Below are positions 51,387 through 62,421 of a stretch of 64,000 bases of DNA, one piece after another (position 1 is the stretch's first letter; each line of letters begins with the position of its first letter). The stretch spans positions 434,001-498,000 of the forward strand of contig NZ_SCWC02000001.1 in assembly GCF_004359525.2 (NCBI RefSeq). The letters are read 5' to 3'. This DNA is from Macrococcus equipercicus. Its GTDB lineage: Bacteria; Bacillota; Bacilli; Staphylococcales; Staphylococcaceae. The notes beneath the pieces were generated by a model, which did no database searches, was not told the DNA's origin, and saw nothing but the letters and a program-made list of their open reading frames with translations. A program made the translations under genes and the position numbers.

Positions 51387-51761
51387 ATGACTTTAGAAAT
51401 TACAAATGAGTTCGGCAGTATTGATATTTCTAATGACGTCATTGCTACCATTGCCGGCGGTGCTGCTGTTGAATGCTACGGTATCATCGGGATGGCAAGC
51501 AAACATCAAGTGAGAGACGGAATTGCGGATATTTTAAGACGTGATAACTACTCTAAAGGGGTTATTGTCTCACAGAAAGACGATAAACTGGACGTAGACA
51601 TGTATATCATTGTCGCTTACGGCACAAAGATTTCAGAAATCGCGAATAATGTGCAGTCTGCTGTTAAATATACGCTTGAAAAAGCATTAAACTTAAAAGT
51701 TAATTCAGTTAATATATATATACAAGGTGTACGTGTGATTAAACTGGACGAGGAAGAATAA
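51387..51761 (+). CDS. yloU: Asp23/Gls24-family protein YloU
   Basis: 124 residues from the ATG at 51387, behind TAGGAGG (51374-51380). Asp23-family members are abundant envelope-stress-associated proteins. The core VIATIAGGAAVECYGIIGMA and the C-terminal KVNSVNIYIQGVRV are typical. No membrane segment. It always precedes fakA (yloV) in Bacilli, here by 14 bases. A role in cell-wall stress or in fatty acid kinase function is inferred from that link only. Confidence 0.88.
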   Translation: MTLEITNEFGSIDISNDVIATIAGGAAVECYGIIGMASKHQVRDGIADILRRDNYSKGVIVSQKDDKLDVDMYIIVAYGTKISEIANNVQSAVKYTLEKALNLKVNSVNIYIQGVRVIKLDEEE

Positions 51762-51775
51762 GGAGGATCATTTGA

Positions 51776-53413
51776 ATGAACAAGATTGATGGCAGGCTAT
51801 TTGCTGAGATGATTTCAGCTGGAGCAAATAACTTATCTCAGAACGCAGAGTACGTGGATTCTCTGAACGTTTTCCCTGTGCCTGACGGTGATACAGGAAC
51901 TAATATGAATTTGTCGATGACTTCCGGCGCAACAGAAACAGCAGCGCATGTTGAAGCTCATATCGGCAATGTCGGCAAAGCATTTTCTAAAGGACTGCTC
52001 ATGGGTGCACGCGGAAACTCCGGTGTCATTCTGTCACAGCTGTTTAGAGGCTTCTCTAAAGCAGTGGAGGAACAGGCGGACATCGAGGCGAAGAAATTTG
52101 CAAAGGCTTTTGATTCAGGTGTTAAAACAGCTTATAAAGCAGTGATGAAACCTGTGGAAGGGACGATTTTGACGGTCGCACGAGAAGCAGCCGCCCGCGG
52201 CATGGAAGTGGCTGACACAAGTGATGATGTCATTGAGATCATGGAAGCCATCGTCGAAGCAGGCAATATTTCTCTGAAGAATACACCTGAACTACTACCT
52301 GTACTGAAGGAAGTCGGTGTCGTCGACAGCGGCGGCCAAGGGCTGATGTATGTGTATGAAGGCTTTCTTGCAGCGATGAAAGGTGAAGCTATTGCACCGC
52401 CGCAGGCCAAAGTGGATGAGTCGTTTGTCAATGACGACCATGACTTCGGTGATGTCGTGAAAACAGAAGATATTGTCCCTGGCTTCTGTACAGAGTTCAT
52501 GGTGCGCTTTACGCCGGGCAAAAAGCCGTTCAATGAAGATGCGTTCAGAAATGACATGGCTGAGTTCGGAGATTCTCTGCTTGTCATTTCAGATGATGAA
52601 ATCGTAAAAACACATGTCCACTCAGAAACACCGGGAGAAGCGCTGACATATGGCAGCCAGTACGGTGAGATCATCAAGATCAAAGTGGAGAACATGCGTG
52701 AGCAGCATAGAGAAGTACTGCGTAAACGTGGAATTAAGCAGTCAGCGACAAAAGAAGTGGAAAAAGCGGTCATCACGATTTCAATGGGTGACGGTATTAC
52801 GAAGCTCTTTGAGTCTATCGGTGCCACACACGTCATCAGCGGCGGTCAGACGATGAATCCATCGACAGAAGATATCGTCAAAGTCATCGAAGCTTCTAAA
52901 TGTCAGGAAGCCATCATTCTGCCGAATAACAAAAATATCATCATGGCAGCAGAACAGGCAGCTTCCGTCGTCTCAATTCCGGTCGCGGTCATTCCGTCCA
53001 AGACGATTCCGCAAGGTATGACGGCTATGCTGTCCTATATGCCGGATGCTGAACTTGAAGCTAACAAGGAGCAGATGACTGAAGCGCTGAAACATGTGAA
53101 GTCCGGCTCTGTCACTTATGCAGTACGAGATACGTCAATTGACGGCGTGGAGATTAAAAAGGGTGCATTCATGGGTCTGTTTGAAAGCAAGATTAAAGTA
53201 TCGGACGTGAGTCAGCAGAAAGTATGTACTGAGCTGCTTGCTGCGATGATCGATGACGACAGCGAGATCGTTACCATCTTTAAAGGTGCTGATGCTGCCG
53301 ACGAAGACGTCGATGCACTGGTCGCGCATCTTGAGGAGCAGTATGAAGATATCGAAGTGGAAGTGCAGGACGGCAGACAGCCGATCTACAGTTTCATGTT
53401 TGCAGTAGAATAA
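51776..53413 (+). CDS. fakA: Fatty acid kinase ATP-binding subunit FakA
   Basis: 545 residues (YloV/DAK family). With FakB it phosphorylates host or recycled fatty acids to acyl-phosphate for PlsX/PlsY. The N-terminal DhaL-like kinase domain has [18 protein letters not shown] (metal-ATP Asp cluster, about residues 32-49) and [12 protein letters not shown] near 80. A middle domain and a DegV-like C-terminal region follow. It fits with the plsX and fapR genes downstream. AAGGAGG precedes the start. Confidence 0.93.
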   Translation: MNKIDGRLFAEMISAGANNLSQNAEYVDSLNVFPVPDGDTGTNMNLSMTSGATETAAHVEAHIGNVGKAFSKGLLMGARGNSGVILSQLFRGFSKAVEEQADIEAKKFAKAFDSGVKTAYKAVMKPVEGTILTVAREAAARGMEVADTSDDVIEIMEAIVEAGNISLKNTPELLPVLKEVGVVDSGGQGLMYVYEGFLAAMKGEAIAPPQAKVDESFVNDDHDFGDVVKTEDIVPGFCTEFMVRFTPGKKPFNEDAFRNDMAEFGDSLLVISDDEIVKTHVHSETPGEALTYGSQYGEIIKIKVENMREQHREVLRKRGIKQSATKEVEKAVITISMGDGITKLFESIGATHVISGGQTMNPSTEDIVKVIEASKCQEAIILPNNKNIIMAAEQAASVVSIPVAVIPSKTIPQGMTAMLSYMPDAELEANKEQMTEALKHVKSGSVTYAVRDTSIDGVEIKKGAFMGLFESKIKVSDVSQQKVCTELLAAMIDDDSEIVTIFKGADAADEDVDALVAHLEEQYEDIEVEVQDGRQPIYSFMFAVE

Positions 53414-53463
53414 TTGAAGACATGTCTTCTTTCTGGAGCGAGTAGAGAAGCATGAATCGTTAC

Positions 53464-53489
53464 AAAGCTTACTATAAGTAAGCTTTTTT
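53464..53489 (+). terminator. Terminator after fakA
   Basis: AAAGCTTAC (53464-53472) pairs with GTAAGCTTT (53478-53486) around TATAA and is followed by T residues. Confidence 0.8.
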
Positions 53490-53636
53490 ATGTTTTTATG
53501 AGGCTTTAACCCGTTCAAGTTGAAGTGGTGCAGGAAAGATGGTAGGCTACTTATGGCGAAAATATTAATTTTCCTGAAAACGCTATCTTTTTGCGGCTGT
53601 CAGTGAATGGTCAGCCAGCATTTAATGGTCAAATGG

Positions 53637-53645
53637 TGGTATAAT
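53637..53645 (+). promoter_or_regulatory. Extended -10 promoter of sdaAB
   Basis: TGGTATAAT gives an extended -10 (TG-n-TATAAT) 34 bases before sdaAB. No good -35 is seen. AATGGTCA is directly repeated just upstream (53606-53613, 53624-53631), a possible regulator site. Nothing else is apparent in the 266-base gap. Confidence 0.5.
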
Positions 53646-53679
53646 CATCATATTAAAAGGTTTAAAGGGGTAGGTAGCA

Positions 53680-54345
53680 ATGAAATATAGAAGTGTATTC
53701 GATATTATTGGCCCGGTAATGGTCGGTCCGTCTTCTTCACATACAGCAGGGGCCGTGAGAATCGGTCTTGTCGCACGTGATTTATTCGGCGGGACACCGA
53801 AGCAGGCGGATATTTATTTATATGGTTCATTTATGGAGACTTACAGAGGACACGGCACAGATGTCGCGTTAGTCGGCGGACTGATGGGATTTGATACAGA
53901 TGATTCCCGTATTCCTCAGGCGCTGAACATTGCGAAGGAACAGGGCATGGTTGTCTCATTCATCGAGATGAGTGAGGAGAAGAGTCATCCGAACACTGCC
54001 GTCATTCATATGTCAGACGGCGATAAAGAACTGACGATCGAAGGGATATCCATCGGCGGCGGTAAAATCGAAATTGTCGCGTTAAACGGCTTCCCTATTG
54101 CCATATCAGGCAACTATCCGACACTGCTTGTCTTTCACCAGGACACGTTCGGCTCTATTGCGAGCGTGACACAGATTTTAGGCAGACATCAGATCAACGT
54201 CGGTCAGATGCAGGTGTCCCGTAAAGAGAAAGGCGACATCGCGTTAATGACGTGTGAACTGGATGATCAGATCACTGAAGAGGTTTTAAATGAAATAAGA
54301 GCTTGTCAGGGGATACAGACAGTAACCTTGATGGAAGAGTCATAA
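53680..54345 (+). CDS. sdaAB: L-serine dehydratase beta subunit
   Basis: 221 residues. It is part of an iron-sulfur L-serine deaminase giving pyruvate and ammonia. N-terminal VMVGPSSSHTAGAVRIGL is the family hallmark, and a C-terminal ACT domain (about 148-221, SIASVTQILGRHQINVGQM) may bind serine. In the two-subunit form the alpha chain follows, here after 10 bases. Confidence 0.93.
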   Translation: MKYRSVFDIIGPVMVGPSSSHTAGAVRIGLVARDLFGGTPKQADIYLYGSFMETYRGHGTDVALVGGLMGFDTDDSRIPQALNIAKEQGMVVSFIEMSEEKSHPNTAVIHMSDGDKELTIEGISIGGGKIEIVALNGFPIAISGNYPTLLVFHQDTFGSIASVTQILGRHQINVGQMQVSRKEKGDIALMTCELDDQITEEVLNEIRACQGIQTVTLMEES

Positions 54346-54355
54346 GGAGGACATG

Positions 54356-55246
54356 ATGTTTAAAAGTGTAGCAGAACTCGTAACGATTTGCGAAACAGAG
54401 AACAAAAAAATATATGAAGTGATGATCGAGCAGGAGATGGCAGTCTCTAAACGCTCTTATGAAGATATATACAAAGGAATGGAACGCAACCTGGAGGTCA
54501 TGGAGCAGGCGGTTGAACGCGGACTGAACGGCGTGCAGAGTCCGACAGGTCTGACAGGCATGGATGCCGTTAAAATGCGTGAATATATTGAGAAAGGCAA
54601 CATGTTAAGCGGTGAGCTGCTGCTTGATGCAGTTGCGAAAGCAGTCGCGACAAACGAAGTGAATGCTGCGATGGGCTTAATCTGTGCGACACCGACAGCC
54701 GGCTCTGCAGGGGTGGTACCGGGCACGTTGTTCGCCGTGAAAAATAAACTCAAGGCGACTCGAGAAGATATGGTGAACTTCCTGTTCACAACAGGCGCAT
54801 TCGGCTTTGTCGTAGCGAACAATGCTTCTATTTCCGGTGCTGCCGGCGGCTGTCAGGCGGAAGTCGGCTCGGCTGCTGCGATGGCTGCAGCGGCGATCGT
54901 AGAAATGGCGGGCGGTTCACCGAAACAATCTGCTCATGCATTTGCCATCTGCATGAAAAATATGCTCGGTCTAGTATGCGACCCGGTTGCAGGACTCGTT
55001 GAAGTGCCATGTGTTAAACGTAATGCAGCCGGTGCTTCCAATGCCATCGTCTCAGCAGATATGGCGCTTGCAGGCATCGAAAGTCGTATTCCGACTGATG
55101 AAGTCATTGAAGCGATGTACAAAATCGGTCAGACGATGCCGAGTGCACTGCGTGAAACAGGACGCGGCGGCCTGGCGGGCACTAAGACAGGACAGGAAAT
55201 GAAAGAAAGAATTTTCGGTTCCAATGCACAATCAACATTTAATTGA
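54356..55246 (+). CDS. sdaAA: L-serine dehydratase alpha subunit (4Fe-4S)
   Basis: 296 residues from the ATG at 54356, five bases after AAGGAGG; an ATG at 54353 is too close to that site. Catalytic subunit with the cluster cysteines around [35 protein letters not shown] and the Gly-rich [20 protein letters not shown] are typical. Its 3' end overlaps recG by 23 bases, an unusually long overlap that couples metabolism and DNA repair genes. Confidence 0.94.
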   Translation: MFKSVAELVTICETENKKIYEVMIEQEMAVSKRSYEDIYKGMERNLEVMEQAVERGLNGVQSPTGLTGMDAVKMREYIEKGNMLSGELLLDAVAKAVATNEVNAAMGLICATPTAGSAGVVPGTLFAVKNKLKATREDMVNFLFTTGAFGFVVANNASISGAAGGCQAEVGSAAAMAAAAIVEMAGGSPKQSAHAFAICMKNMLGLVCDPVAGLVEVPCVKRNAAGASNAIVSADMALAGIESRIPTDEVIEAMYKIGQTMPSALRETGRGGLAGTKTGQEMKERIFGSNAQSTFN

Positions 55247-57266
55247 GTCTGAATGTCCATTAACAGAATTAAAAGGTGTCGGCCCGCAGACGGTGCTCAA
55301 GCTGAATGATCTCGGCATCCATTCGCTGACTGATATCGTGCTGCATCTGCCGTATCGCTATGAGGACGAATCCATTGTCGATATCAACACGGCGGCGGAC
55401 GGCGAGAAAATAACGGTGGCGGGGGAAGTATATAGTTCTCCGCAACTGAGTTATTTTGGCAGAAGCCGCTCGAAAACAGCCTTTCACATGCTGGTGAACC
55501 AAGTGGCGGTCAGAGTCGAGTTTTTTAACCAGCCGTACATCAAGCATCAAGTCGTGCTCGGCGAGACAGTGACCGTCACCGGTAAATGGCAGCGGTCCAA
55601 GCAGATCATTCAAGGCAGCAAATTTTCAGCGACAGTGACTGACAGCTCGGACAAAGCGCTTGTGCCGCAGTACAGCTTGAAAGGTCAGCTGAAGCCGAAG
55701 CAGTTTCAGAAGTTAGTGGCACAGGCGTTATCGCTCACTGACATCACGCCAATGATTCCTGATGACCTCGCAGCGAAGTATAAGCTGTGGGATTTAAAGC
55801 AGGCGGTCGAGACACTGCATTTTCCGGCGGATGATTCCAGCCTGAAGCAGGCGAAACGAACGTTTGCTTTTTGCGAACTGTTTTTATTTCAGCTGAAGAT
55901 GAGAATGCTGAATATGAAGGAGCATCAGACCGGTCTTGCGGTCGGTATCAATTATGATATAGACGCAGTCAAGGCGTTCATTGAGACACTGCCGTTTGAA
56001 CTGACTGAAGCGCAGAAGAAGAGCGTCAATGAAATATTCCGGGACATCAAACTGCCGCTGCGCATGAACCGTCTGCTGCAGGGAGACGTCGGTTCCGGTA
56101 AAACAGTGGTGGCTGCGATTGCCATGTATGCCCTTATGACAGCCGGCTATCAGAGTGCGCTCATGGTACCGACAGAGATTCTCGCGGAACAGCATGCAGA
56201 AAGTCTTGCAGCTCTCTACAAAGACAGCTGCCGTATCGCCCTGCTGACGAGTTCAGTCAAGGGCAGAAAGCGGCGTCTCCTGCTCGAACAGCTGGCAGCA
56301 GGAGAGATCGACATGATTGTCGGTACGCATGCCCTCATCCAGGACGAAGTACGGTTCAACCGGTTAGGACTGGTCATCACGGATGAGCAGCACCGCTTCG
56401 GCGTCAATCAGCGGAAACGACTGCGCGAAAAAGGCGAAGAGGCGAACGTGCTCTTTATGACGGCGACACCGATACCAAGAACACTGGCGATCTCTGTGTT
56501 CGGAGAAATGGACGTCACGACAATCCGTGAGATGCCAAAAGGCCGTAAACCGATTATCACGTCATGGGCGAAACATGAGGAGATGCCGATTATTTATCAG
56601 AGGACGGCAGACGAACTGAAGAAAGGCAGACAGGCCTATGTTATCTGCCCGCTCATAGAAGCATCCGAGAAACTGGATGTGCAGAACACCGTCGCTGTCT
56701 ACGAGGAGTTCTGCCGCCAGTTCGGTGCGGAGCGGGTCGGCCTGCTGCACGGCCGCATGTCGTCAGAAGAGAAAGATGCGGTGATGGAGCGGTTCAGCAG
56801 ACACGAGATATCAATTTTAGTGTCGACGACCGTCGTTGAAGTCGGGGTCAATGTGCCGAATGCCACGATGATGATCATTATAGATGCTGAGCGGTTCGGT
56901 CTGTCGACACTGCATCAGCTGCGCGGCCGCGTCGGGCGGAGCGATCAGCAGAGTTACTGCCTATTAATCAGCAACCCGTCAACAGAGACCGGAATTGAGC
57001 GGATGCAGATCATGTGTCAGACGACTGATGGCTTTGTCCTCAGTGAGAAAGACCTTGAGATGCGCGGCCCCGGCGACTTTTTCGGCGTGAAGCAGAGCGG
57101 GCTGCCGGATTTTAAAGTCGCAGATATTGTTGAAGATTACCGCATGCTTGAAGTGGCGCGTGACGAAGCAGCGGCAATGATCTTAAGCGGTGCGATTGAT
57201 AGACCTGAAAACAGCGGCCTGAAAAATCGGCTGCAGCTGGAACTGAACACGCTGGAGATTGATTAA
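55224..57266 (+). CDS. recG: ATP-dependent DNA helicase RecG
   Basis: 680 residues. It remodels stalled forks and Holliday junctions. The N-terminal wedge/OB domain ([20 protein letters not shown] onward) precedes Walker [21 protein letters not shown] near 285, DEQH box [17 protein letters not shown] near 385 and motif [19 protein letters not shown] near 570. It starts inside sdaAA with no separate promoter seen. The sortase gene follows. Confidence 0.95.
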   Translation: MHNQHLIESECPLTELKGVGPQTVLKLNDLGIHSLTDIVLHLPYRYEDESIVDINTAADGEKITVAGEVYSSPQLSYFGRSRSKTAFHMLVNQVAVRVEFFNQPYIKHQVVLGETVTVTGKWQRSKQIIQGSKFSATVTDSSDKALVPQYSLKGQLKPKQFQKLVAQALSLTDITPMIPDDLAAKYKLWDLKQAVETLHFPADDSSLKQAKRTFAFCELFLFQLKMRMLNMKEHQTGLAVGINYDIDAVKAFIETLPFELTEAQKKSVNEIFRDIKLPLRMNRLLQGDVGSGKTVVAAIAMYALMTAGYQSALMVPTEILAEQHAESLAALYKDSCRIALLTSSVKGRKRRLLLEQLAAGEIDMIVGTHALIQDEVRFNRLGLVITDEQHRFGVNQRKRLREKGEEANVLFMTATPIPRTLAISVFGEMDVTTIREMPKGRKPIITSWAKHEEMPIIYQRTADELKKGRQAYVICPLIEASEKLDVQNTVAVYEEFCRQFGAERVGLLHGRMSSEEKDAVMERFSRHEISILVSTTVVEVGVNVPNATMMIIIDAERFGLSTLHQLRGRVGRSDQQSYCLLISNPSTETGIERMQIMCQTTDGFVLSEKDLEMRGPGDFFGVKQSGLPDFKVADIVEDYRMLEVARDEAAAMILSGAIDRPENSGLKNRLQLELNTLEID

Positions 57267-57298
57267 GCGGGCTGATGCTGAAATGGAGGAGAAAACTG

Positions 57299-57916
57299 AT
57301 GAGAGGATTACGAGCACTCGGCGTGCTATTTATAATGGCAGCTCTTGTGCTGTTTTTCTGGCAGAATATCCGGGCTTACTTCACGGATAGAGTGAACCAT
57401 CAAGTGATTACTTCCTTTGAACAGCAGGACAAAGCGCCTGAAGTCAATCCACTCGAGCGGTGGATCACTCAGACAGACCCGGAAAAAGTGACGCTGAAGA
57501 AGAACATGCTCGGCTATTTAGAAATACCGGCAGCGGGCATTAACGAGCCGCTGCTGAAAGGACCGGCGACACAGGCTAACTTAGAGAATGGTGTCACGCT
57601 TGTAGAGAAGGATGAACAGTTATCTGAACAGAATATCGCCATTGCAGGCCACCGGGTCGAAGGAGCAGGCATCAGGTTCAATTATCTCGGCCGCGCCAAC
57701 AAGGGGGATAAAGTCATCCTCGTGACAAAGGGCGGAAAGAAAGTGTATGAGATTTATGACAGTTATAAGGTCAATCCGTCACAAGTGTCCGTGCTGAATG
57801 AACATCCGGGCAGACCGCAGGAGCTGACTTTGATTACATGTGATTCCTATAACCCTGACACGCTGCTCTTTGAAGAGCGGCTCATCGTCAAGGCACGTAT
57901 TGTGAGAGGCGCTTAA
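57299..57916 (+). CDS. srtA: Class A sortase
   Basis: 205 residues from the ATG at 57299, behind GGAGGAG; an ATG at 57275 would add eight codons without a site. Membrane-anchored transpeptidase (N-terminal helix ALGVLFIMAALVLFFW) that attaches LPxTG proteins to peptidoglycan. The catalytic triad is visible: His in IAGHRVEG, Cys in TLITCDSY (TLxTC) and Arg in FEERLIV. It lies 32 bases after recG, away from any LPxTG substrate, as for housekeeping sortases. It ends at a strong terminator. Confidence 0.9.
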   Translation: MRGLRALGVLFIMAALVLFFWQNIRAYFTDRVNHQVITSFEQQDKAPEVNPLERWITQTDPEKVTLKKNMLGYLEIPAAGINEPLLKGPATQANLENGVTLVEKDEQLSEQNIAIAGHRVEGAGIRFNYLGRANKGDKVILVTKGGKKVYEIYDSYKVNPSQVSVLNEHPGRPQELTLITCDSYNPDTLLFEERLIVKARIVRGA

Positions 57917-57919
57917 CAG

Positions 57920-57955
57920 CTGCTGGAGTGAACGACTGACTCCAGCGGTTTTTTT
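57920..57955 (+). terminator. Terminator after sortase
   Basis: CTGCTGGAGT (57920-57929) pairs with ACTCCAGCGG (57939-57948), with one G-T pair, and is followed by seven T residues. Confidence 0.85.
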
Positions 57956-57990
57956 GTGCAGCAGAGTGTAGAACTACAGTCTGTAAATGT

Positions 57991-58019
57991 TTGCACAAAC
58001 TTTAGAAGTTGTTTATACT
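57991..58019 (+). promoter_or_regulatory. fapR operon promoter
   Basis: TTGCAC (57991-57996), an exact 17-base spacer and TATACT (58014-58019). Initiation is expected near 58026, a few bases before the FapR operator. Confidence 0.78.
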
Positions 58020-58047
58020 AAGTACAAGTATTAGTACCAACTACTAA
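58016..58047 (+). promoter_or_regulatory. FapR operator with an extra half-site
   Basis: TTAGTACCAACTACTAA (58031-58047) is a 17-base palindrome matching the FapR consensus as I recall it. It sits just downstream of the predicted start site, where a bound repressor would block transcription. A further TACTAA (58016-58021) overlaps the -10 and pairs symmetrically with the central TTAGTA, suggesting a second, overlapping site. Confidence 0.85.
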
Positions 58048-58063
58048 GACAGGACTTGAAGAT

Positions 58064-58636
58064 ATGAAAAAATTAACGAAGGCTGAACGCCAGCAGCAGC
58101 TGCAGACCATATTGAATGACAACCCTTTTCTGACCGATGAGGCGCTTAGTCAGACGTTCAATGTCAGCATCCAGACAATCCGGCTGGATCGACTTGAGAA
58201 GAACATTCCTGAGCTGCGTGAACGTATTAAAGATGTTGCCTGTCAGAACAGGGATGAAGTGAAGGCGCTGCCGATTGATGAAGTCATCGGTGAGATTGTT
58301 GAACTGCAGCTGGATAAAGTGGCGATCTCTATTCTTGATATCCAGGATGAGCATGTGTTCCACCGCAATAAGATTGCCCGCGGTCATTTCCTGTTTGCTC
58401 AGGCCAACTCACTTTGTGTGGCGCTGATGGATGATGAATTCGCCTTGACGGCAAAGAGTGAGGTCAAGTTTGTCAGTCCGGTCAAGCTCGGTGAACGGGT
58501 CATCACGAAAGCACTGCTTGTCGAGAAGAAAAACAACAGGGCGGTCATCGAAGTGGTCAGCACGGTCAAGCAGCGTATGGTATTTACAGGTAAGTTTGAA
58601 ATGTATTATGTGAGTGAAGGTGAAAATAATGATTAA
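58064..58636 (+). CDS. fapR: FapR, malonyl-CoA-responsive repressor of lipid synthesis
   Basis: 190 residues. The N-terminal helix-turn-helix ([21 protein letters not shown], about 25-45) binds operators. The C-terminal hot-dog domain binds malonyl-CoA ([22 protein letters not shown]). Malonyl-CoA releases the repressor. It heads the fapR-plsX-fabD-fabG operon and has its own operator upstream, so it is autoregulated. Overlaps plsX by 8 bases. Confidence 0.95.
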   Translation: MKKLTKAERQQQLQTILNDNPFLTDEALSQTFNVSIQTIRLDRLEKNIPELRERIKDVACQNRDEVKALPIDEVIGEIVELQLDKVAISILDIQDEHVFHRNKIARGHFLFAQANSLCVALMDDEFALTAKSEVKFVSPVKLGERVITKALLVEKKNNRAVIEVVSTVKQRMVFTGKFEMYYVSEGENND

Positions 58637-59612
58637 AATTGCGGTTGATATGATGGGTGGAGACAATGCTCCGGATGTTGTGCTTGACGGCGTTAAAATG
58701 CTGCTCGATGAATACGATGACGTCGAAATCCAGCTCTTCGGTGACCAGGAGAAATACCGCCTGCAGCATGAACGTATTCAGTTCCAGCATTGTACAGAAG
58801 TGATCGATATGGAGGATGAACCGGTCCGCGCCATCAGACGCAAAAAAGATTCTTCTATGGTCCGCATGGCAGAAGCAGTGAAATACGGTGAAGCGGATGC
58901 CTGTGTATCGGCGGGAAATACGGGGGCGCTCATGTCATCCGGCCTGTTTATCGTCGGCCGGCTGCCGGGCGTGGAAAGACCGGCACTTGCGCTGACGCTG
59001 CCGACTGTAGATGACAGCGGATTCATCCTGCTTGATATGGGGGCCAATGCCGACGCCAAGCCGGAGCACCTTGAGCAGTATGCGGTCATGGGCAATGTTT
59101 ATGCCAAAGCAATCCGCAAAATAGAGCGGCCGACGATCGGTCTGCTGAATATCGGCACAGAGGATAAAAAAGGGAACATGCTGACACGTGAAGCCTTCAC
59201 ACTGCTGAAGGCGCAGGACCCGTTGAACTTCATCGGCAACGTTGAGGCGAAGGATTTATTGTTCAGTGCAGCTGACGTCGTTGTGACAGACGGTTTCACC
59301 GGCAATATGGTGCTTAAGTCACTGGAAGGTACAGCGAACAGCATCTTCACCATGCTGAAACAGCAGCTGACGAAAAACATGAAGAACAAACTGGCAGCAG
59401 GTGTGCTGAAAAAAGATATGAATCTTATTAAAGACAAAATGGACTATTCGGAGTACGGCGGCGCTATATTATTCGGCTTGAATGGGATCGTCATTAAAGC
59501 ACACGGCTCATCCAACGCCAGAGCGATTTTCAATGCACTCCGCCAGGCGAAGGAAACAGTAGAAATGAATGTGCTAGAAACTATGAAACGAGAGGTTGTC
59601 CGAAATGACTAA
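58629..59612 (+). CDS. plsX: Phosphate acyltransferase PlsX
   Basis: 327 residues from the ATG at 58629, after GAAGGTG. It converts acyl-ACP to acyl-phosphate, the donor for PlsY in phospholipid synthesis. Motifs are [18 protein letters not shown] at the N-terminus, [15 protein letters not shown] near 95, [13 protein letters not shown] near 140 and [14 protein letters not shown] near 225. Shares the acyl-phosphate intermediate with FakA encoded upstream. Overlaps fabD by 8 bases. Confidence 0.95.
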   Translation: MIKIAVDMMGGDNAPDVVLDGVKMLLDEYDDVEIQLFGDQEKYRLQHERIQFQHCTEVIDMEDEPVRAIRRKKDSSMVRMAEAVKYGEADACVSAGNTGALMSSGLFIVGRLPGVERPALALTLPTVDDSGFILLDMGANADAKPEHLEQYAVMGNVYAKAIRKIERPTIGLLNIGTEDKKGNMLTREAFTLLKAQDPLNFIGNVEAKDLLFSAADVVVTDGFTGNMVLKSLEGTANSIFTMLKQQLTKNMKNKLAAGVLKKDMNLIKDKMDYSEYGGAILFGLNGIVIKAHGSSNARAIFNALRQAKETVEMNVLETMKREVVRND

Positions 59613-60522
59613 ACGCGCACTGCTCTTTCCCGGTCAGGGAGCCCAGAAGCTTGGGATGGCGAAAGATATATACGACGAACTGGAGAGCGGCCGGGCATTT
59701 CTTGACCAGCTGAACGCTGCACTTAACTTTGATGTGCTTGAGCTCATGTTCAATGATGAAGCACAGCTCGGTCTGACCCAGTATACCCAGCCGGCCATTG
59801 TCAGCCATAGCACGGCTGTCCTGAATGAACTGACAATCGATTATGACTATACTGTCGGTCACAGCTTAGGCGAATATGCAGCGCTTGTCGCAAGCGGCGT
59901 GCTGACTGCGGAAGATGCCGTCAAGATTGTTGCTAAACGCGGTGAACTGATGGCGACGGCCTTTCCGAAAGGCACCGGCTCCATGGCTGCGGTACTCGGC
60001 TTGACAGTGGAGGAAGTGACGGCTATCTGCGAACAGCTGTCTACACCGGAACTGAAAGTGGAACCGGCCAACTTGAACTGTCCGGGTCAGATTGTTGTCT
60101 CTGGGCATCAGGAAAAAATTGATGCGTTCGTGCGGGACGGTAAGTCGCTCGGCGCAAAACGTGTCCTGCCGCTTAATGTCTCAGGACCATTCCATTCATC
60201 GATGATGGAATGCATCGCTGAGGAGTTCGGTGCCTTTTTAGAGACGTTCACATTTAATGATGCGGTAGTACCGGTCGTTCAGAATACGACCGCACGGCCT
60301 GTGACTGATAAAGACGAAATTAAGCAGCAGCTGATCAAACAGCTGTATTCACCCGTCCGCTTTGAAGAATCGATCCGTTATTTAATCGAGCAGGGTGTCA
60401 CTGAATTTGTAGAAGTAGGACCGAACAAAGTATTGAGCGGTCTCATCAAAAAAATCGACCGGAATGTCACGCTCACAGCGCTCGGCACGGTTGAAGAAAT
60501 TAAAGGGTGGAATGCACAATGA
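59605..60522 (+). CDS. fabD: Malonyl-CoA:ACP transacylase
   Basis: 305 residues from the ATG at 59605. It transfers malonyl groups to acyl carrier protein. [14 protein letters not shown] is at the N-terminus, the nucleophile elbow [15 protein letters not shown] near residue 88 carries the catalytic Ser, and [11 protein letters not shown] near 195 carries the catalytic His. An in-frame TTG at 59596 is less likely because it overlaps AGAGG. Overlaps both neighbours. Confidence 0.95.
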   Translation: MTKRALLFPGQGAQKLGMAKDIYDELESGRAFLDQLNAALNFDVLELMFNDEAQLGLTQYTQPAIVSHSTAVLNELTIDYDYTVGHSLGEYAALVASGVLTAEDAVKIVAKRGELMATAFPKGTGSMAAVLGLTVEEVTAICEQLSTPELKVEPANLNCPGQIVVSGHQEKIDAFVRDGKSLGAKRVLPLNVSGPFHSSMMECIAEEFGAFLETFTFNDAVVPVVQNTTARPVTDKDEIKQQLIKQLYSPVRFEESIRYLIEQGVTEFVEVGPNKVLSGLIKKIDRNVTLTALGTVEEIKGWNAQ

Positions 60523-61253
60523 CAACAGCATTAGTAACCGGCGCGTCAAGAGGAATCGGCAAAGCCATTGCACTGCAGCTCGCAAAAGATGGCTTTGACG
60601 TCGTAGTCAACTATGCCGGCAGTAAAGAAAAAGCGGAGCAGGTCGTAGACGAAATCAAGGCGCTCGGCCGTGAAGCCGTTGCCGTCCAGGCGAATGTTGC
60701 CGTCAAAGAAGAAGTGGCGGCCATGGTCAAAGAAACGATCGAGAAGTTCGGGACGATTGACTGCGTTGTGAACAATGCAGGGATTACGCGCGACAATTTG
60801 ATGATGCGCATGAAGCAGGACGAGTGGAGTGACGTCATCGACACTAACCTGACAGGCGTCTTCAACGTCGTGCAGGGTGTCACTCGTCAGCTGCTGAAGC
60901 AGAGAAGCGGTACCATCATCAATATCAGCAGCGTCGTCGGCACTATCGGCAATGCCGGACAGGCGAACTATGTCGCAGCGAAAGCCGGTGTAGAAGGACT
61001 GACAAAGACCTTTGCACGTGAACTGGCATCCCGTCACATTACAGTGAACGCGATCGCACCGGGTTTTATCGTCTCTGATATGACAGACCAGCTGAACGAG
61101 GACATCCAGTCAGCGATGAAAACCCAGATTCCGCTCGGAACATTCGGTCAAGTAGAAGATGTGGCATATGCGGCTAGCTTTTTAGCGTCTGATAAGGCAA
61201 AATATATAACAGGGCAGACTTTGCACGTCAACGGCGGCATGGTCATGAACTAA
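60519..61253 (+). CDS. fabG: 3-oxoacyl-ACP reductase
   Basis: 244 residues from the ATG at 60519, behind AAAGGGTGG. NADPH-dependent short-chain dehydrogenase of fatty acid elongation. The nucleotide loop [14 protein letters not shown] is at residues 7-20, the NNAG motif near 87, the catalytic Ser in INISSVVG near 138 and YVAAKAG (Tyr-x3-Lys) near 152. Four-base overlap with fabD. Confidence 0.95.
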   Translation: MTTALVTGASRGIGKAIALQLAKDGFDVVVNYAGSKEKAEQVVDEIKALGREAVAVQANVAVKEEVAAMVKETIEKFGTIDCVVNNAGITRDNLMMRMKQDEWSDVIDTNLTGVFNVVQGVTRQLLKQRSGTIINISSVVGTIGNAGQANYVAAKAGVEGLTKTFARELASRHITVNAIAPGFIVSDMTDQLNEDIQSAMKTQIPLGTFGQVEDVAYAASFLASDKAKYITGQTLHVNGGMVMN

Positions 61254-61285
61254 TGTTCAGGCCATCATTTGAAGGAGGTGAGATC

Positions 61286-61519
61286 ATGGCAAACTTCGAT
61301 AAAGTAAAAGAAATCATCGTCGACCGTTTAGGTGTCGATGCTGAAAAAGTAACTCCTGAAGCGTCTTTCAAAGATGATTTAGGTGCTGATTCTTTGGACA
61401 TCGCAGAATTAGTAATGGAATTAGAAGATGAATTCGGTATGGAAATTCCTGATGAGGAAGCAGAAAAAATCAACACTGTTGGTGACGCTGTATCATACAT
61501 TGAATCATTAGATAAATAA
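61286..61519 (+). CDS. acpP: Acyl carrier protein
   Basis: 77 residues from the ATG at 61286, behind a strong AAGGAGGTGAG; the frame runs upstream to 61253 without support. The phosphopantetheine site is Ser in [17 protein letters not shown] near residue 36. The acidic composition is typical. It can be read with fabG but has an especially strong ribosome site, which fits high demand. Confidence 0.96.
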   Translation: MANFDKVKEIIVDRLGVDAEKVTPEASFKDDLGADSLDIAELVMELEDEFGMEIPDEEAEKINTVGDAVSYIESLDK

Positions 61520-61535
61520 TCGATCAGCGATTTTT

Positions 61536-61578
61536 ACGTCTTGAATGCTTCCTCGTGAAGACTGCAAGGCGTTTTTTT
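61536..61578 (+). terminator. Terminator after acpP
   Basis: ACGTCTTG (61536-61543) pairs with CAAGGCGT (61565-61572), one G-T pair, with an inner CTTC/GAAG pairing, then seven T residues. It probably ends the fapR operon. Confidence 0.78.
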
Positions 61579-61694
61579 AGTTCTCTAGATGATAATCGGC
61601 GGTTTACTAGGAAGCATCATCTTATTTAGCCATTTTTTCTTTTTTTTCATGCAGGAATGACGTAAAATAAAGGGATAATAAAAGGAGGTAGCAT

Positions 61695-62420
61695 ATGAGT
61701 AAGAAACAAGCGATATTAAAAGATTTTCACAGCCGGCTGGCGCTGAAAATGACTGAGCTGAATATTAAGCCGGATAATTTAAAACTGTATGAACAGGCAT
61801 TTTCTCATTCAAGCTTCATCAATGATTTCAAGATGGAGAAGCTGAAAGATAATGAACGTCTCGAATTCCTCGGTGATGCGGTGTTAGAATTGGTGGTTTC
61901 TCAATATTTATTCCGAGAACATAGCGATATGTCAGAGGGTAAGCTGACGAAATTAAGAGCAGCTATTGTCTGTGAGCCATCACTTGTAACATTCGCGAAT
62001 AAACTTGAATTTTCCCGGCTGATTCTACTCGGTAAAGGTGAGGAGAAGACAGGGGGCAGAAATCGTCCGTCACTGATCGCGGATGTCTTTGAAGCGTTCA
62101 TCGGAGCGCTGTTTCTTGACCTCGGGTTTGAGGCAGCGGTCAAGTTTGCGGATCTTGCGATCATCCCGCATATCAATGAGGAGCTGCTGGCAGGAATTTT
62201 AGATCATAAGACATTTCTGCAGGAATATCTTCATCAGCAGGGGCTGGGGCAGATTGTCTATCGTCTTGTAGAAGAAAACGGCCCGGCGCATCACAAGGAG
62301 TTCACTTCAGAAGTGGTGCTCGATACAAAGGTGATCGGCCGCGGTACGGGGCGTACGAAGAAAGAGTCAGAGCAGCAGGCAGCACGCATTGCGCTCGAAA
62401 CGATTCAGTTAGGAGTATAG
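61695..62420 (+). CDS. rnc: Ribonuclease III
   Basis: 241 residues, start behind AAAGGAGG. Double-strand RNA endonuclease for rRNA and mRNA processing. The signature [20 protein letters not shown] near residue 55 holds acidic metal ligands, and [15 protein letters not shown] near 130 completes the site. A C-terminal dsRBD spans about 165-241 ([27 protein letters not shown]). One base separates it from smc. Confidence 0.95.
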   Translation: MSKKQAILKDFHSRLALKMTELNIKPDNLKLYEQAFSHSSFINDFKMEKLKDNERLEFLGDAVLELVVSQYLFREHSDMSEGKLTKLRAAIVCEPSLVTFANKLEFSRLILLGKGEEKTGGRNRPSLIADVFEAFIGALFLDLGFEAAVKFADLAIIPHINEELLAGILDHKTFLQEYLHQQGLGQIVYRLVEENGPAHHKEFTSEVVLDTKVIGRGTGRTKKESEQQAARIALETIQLGV

Positions 62421-62421
62421 C

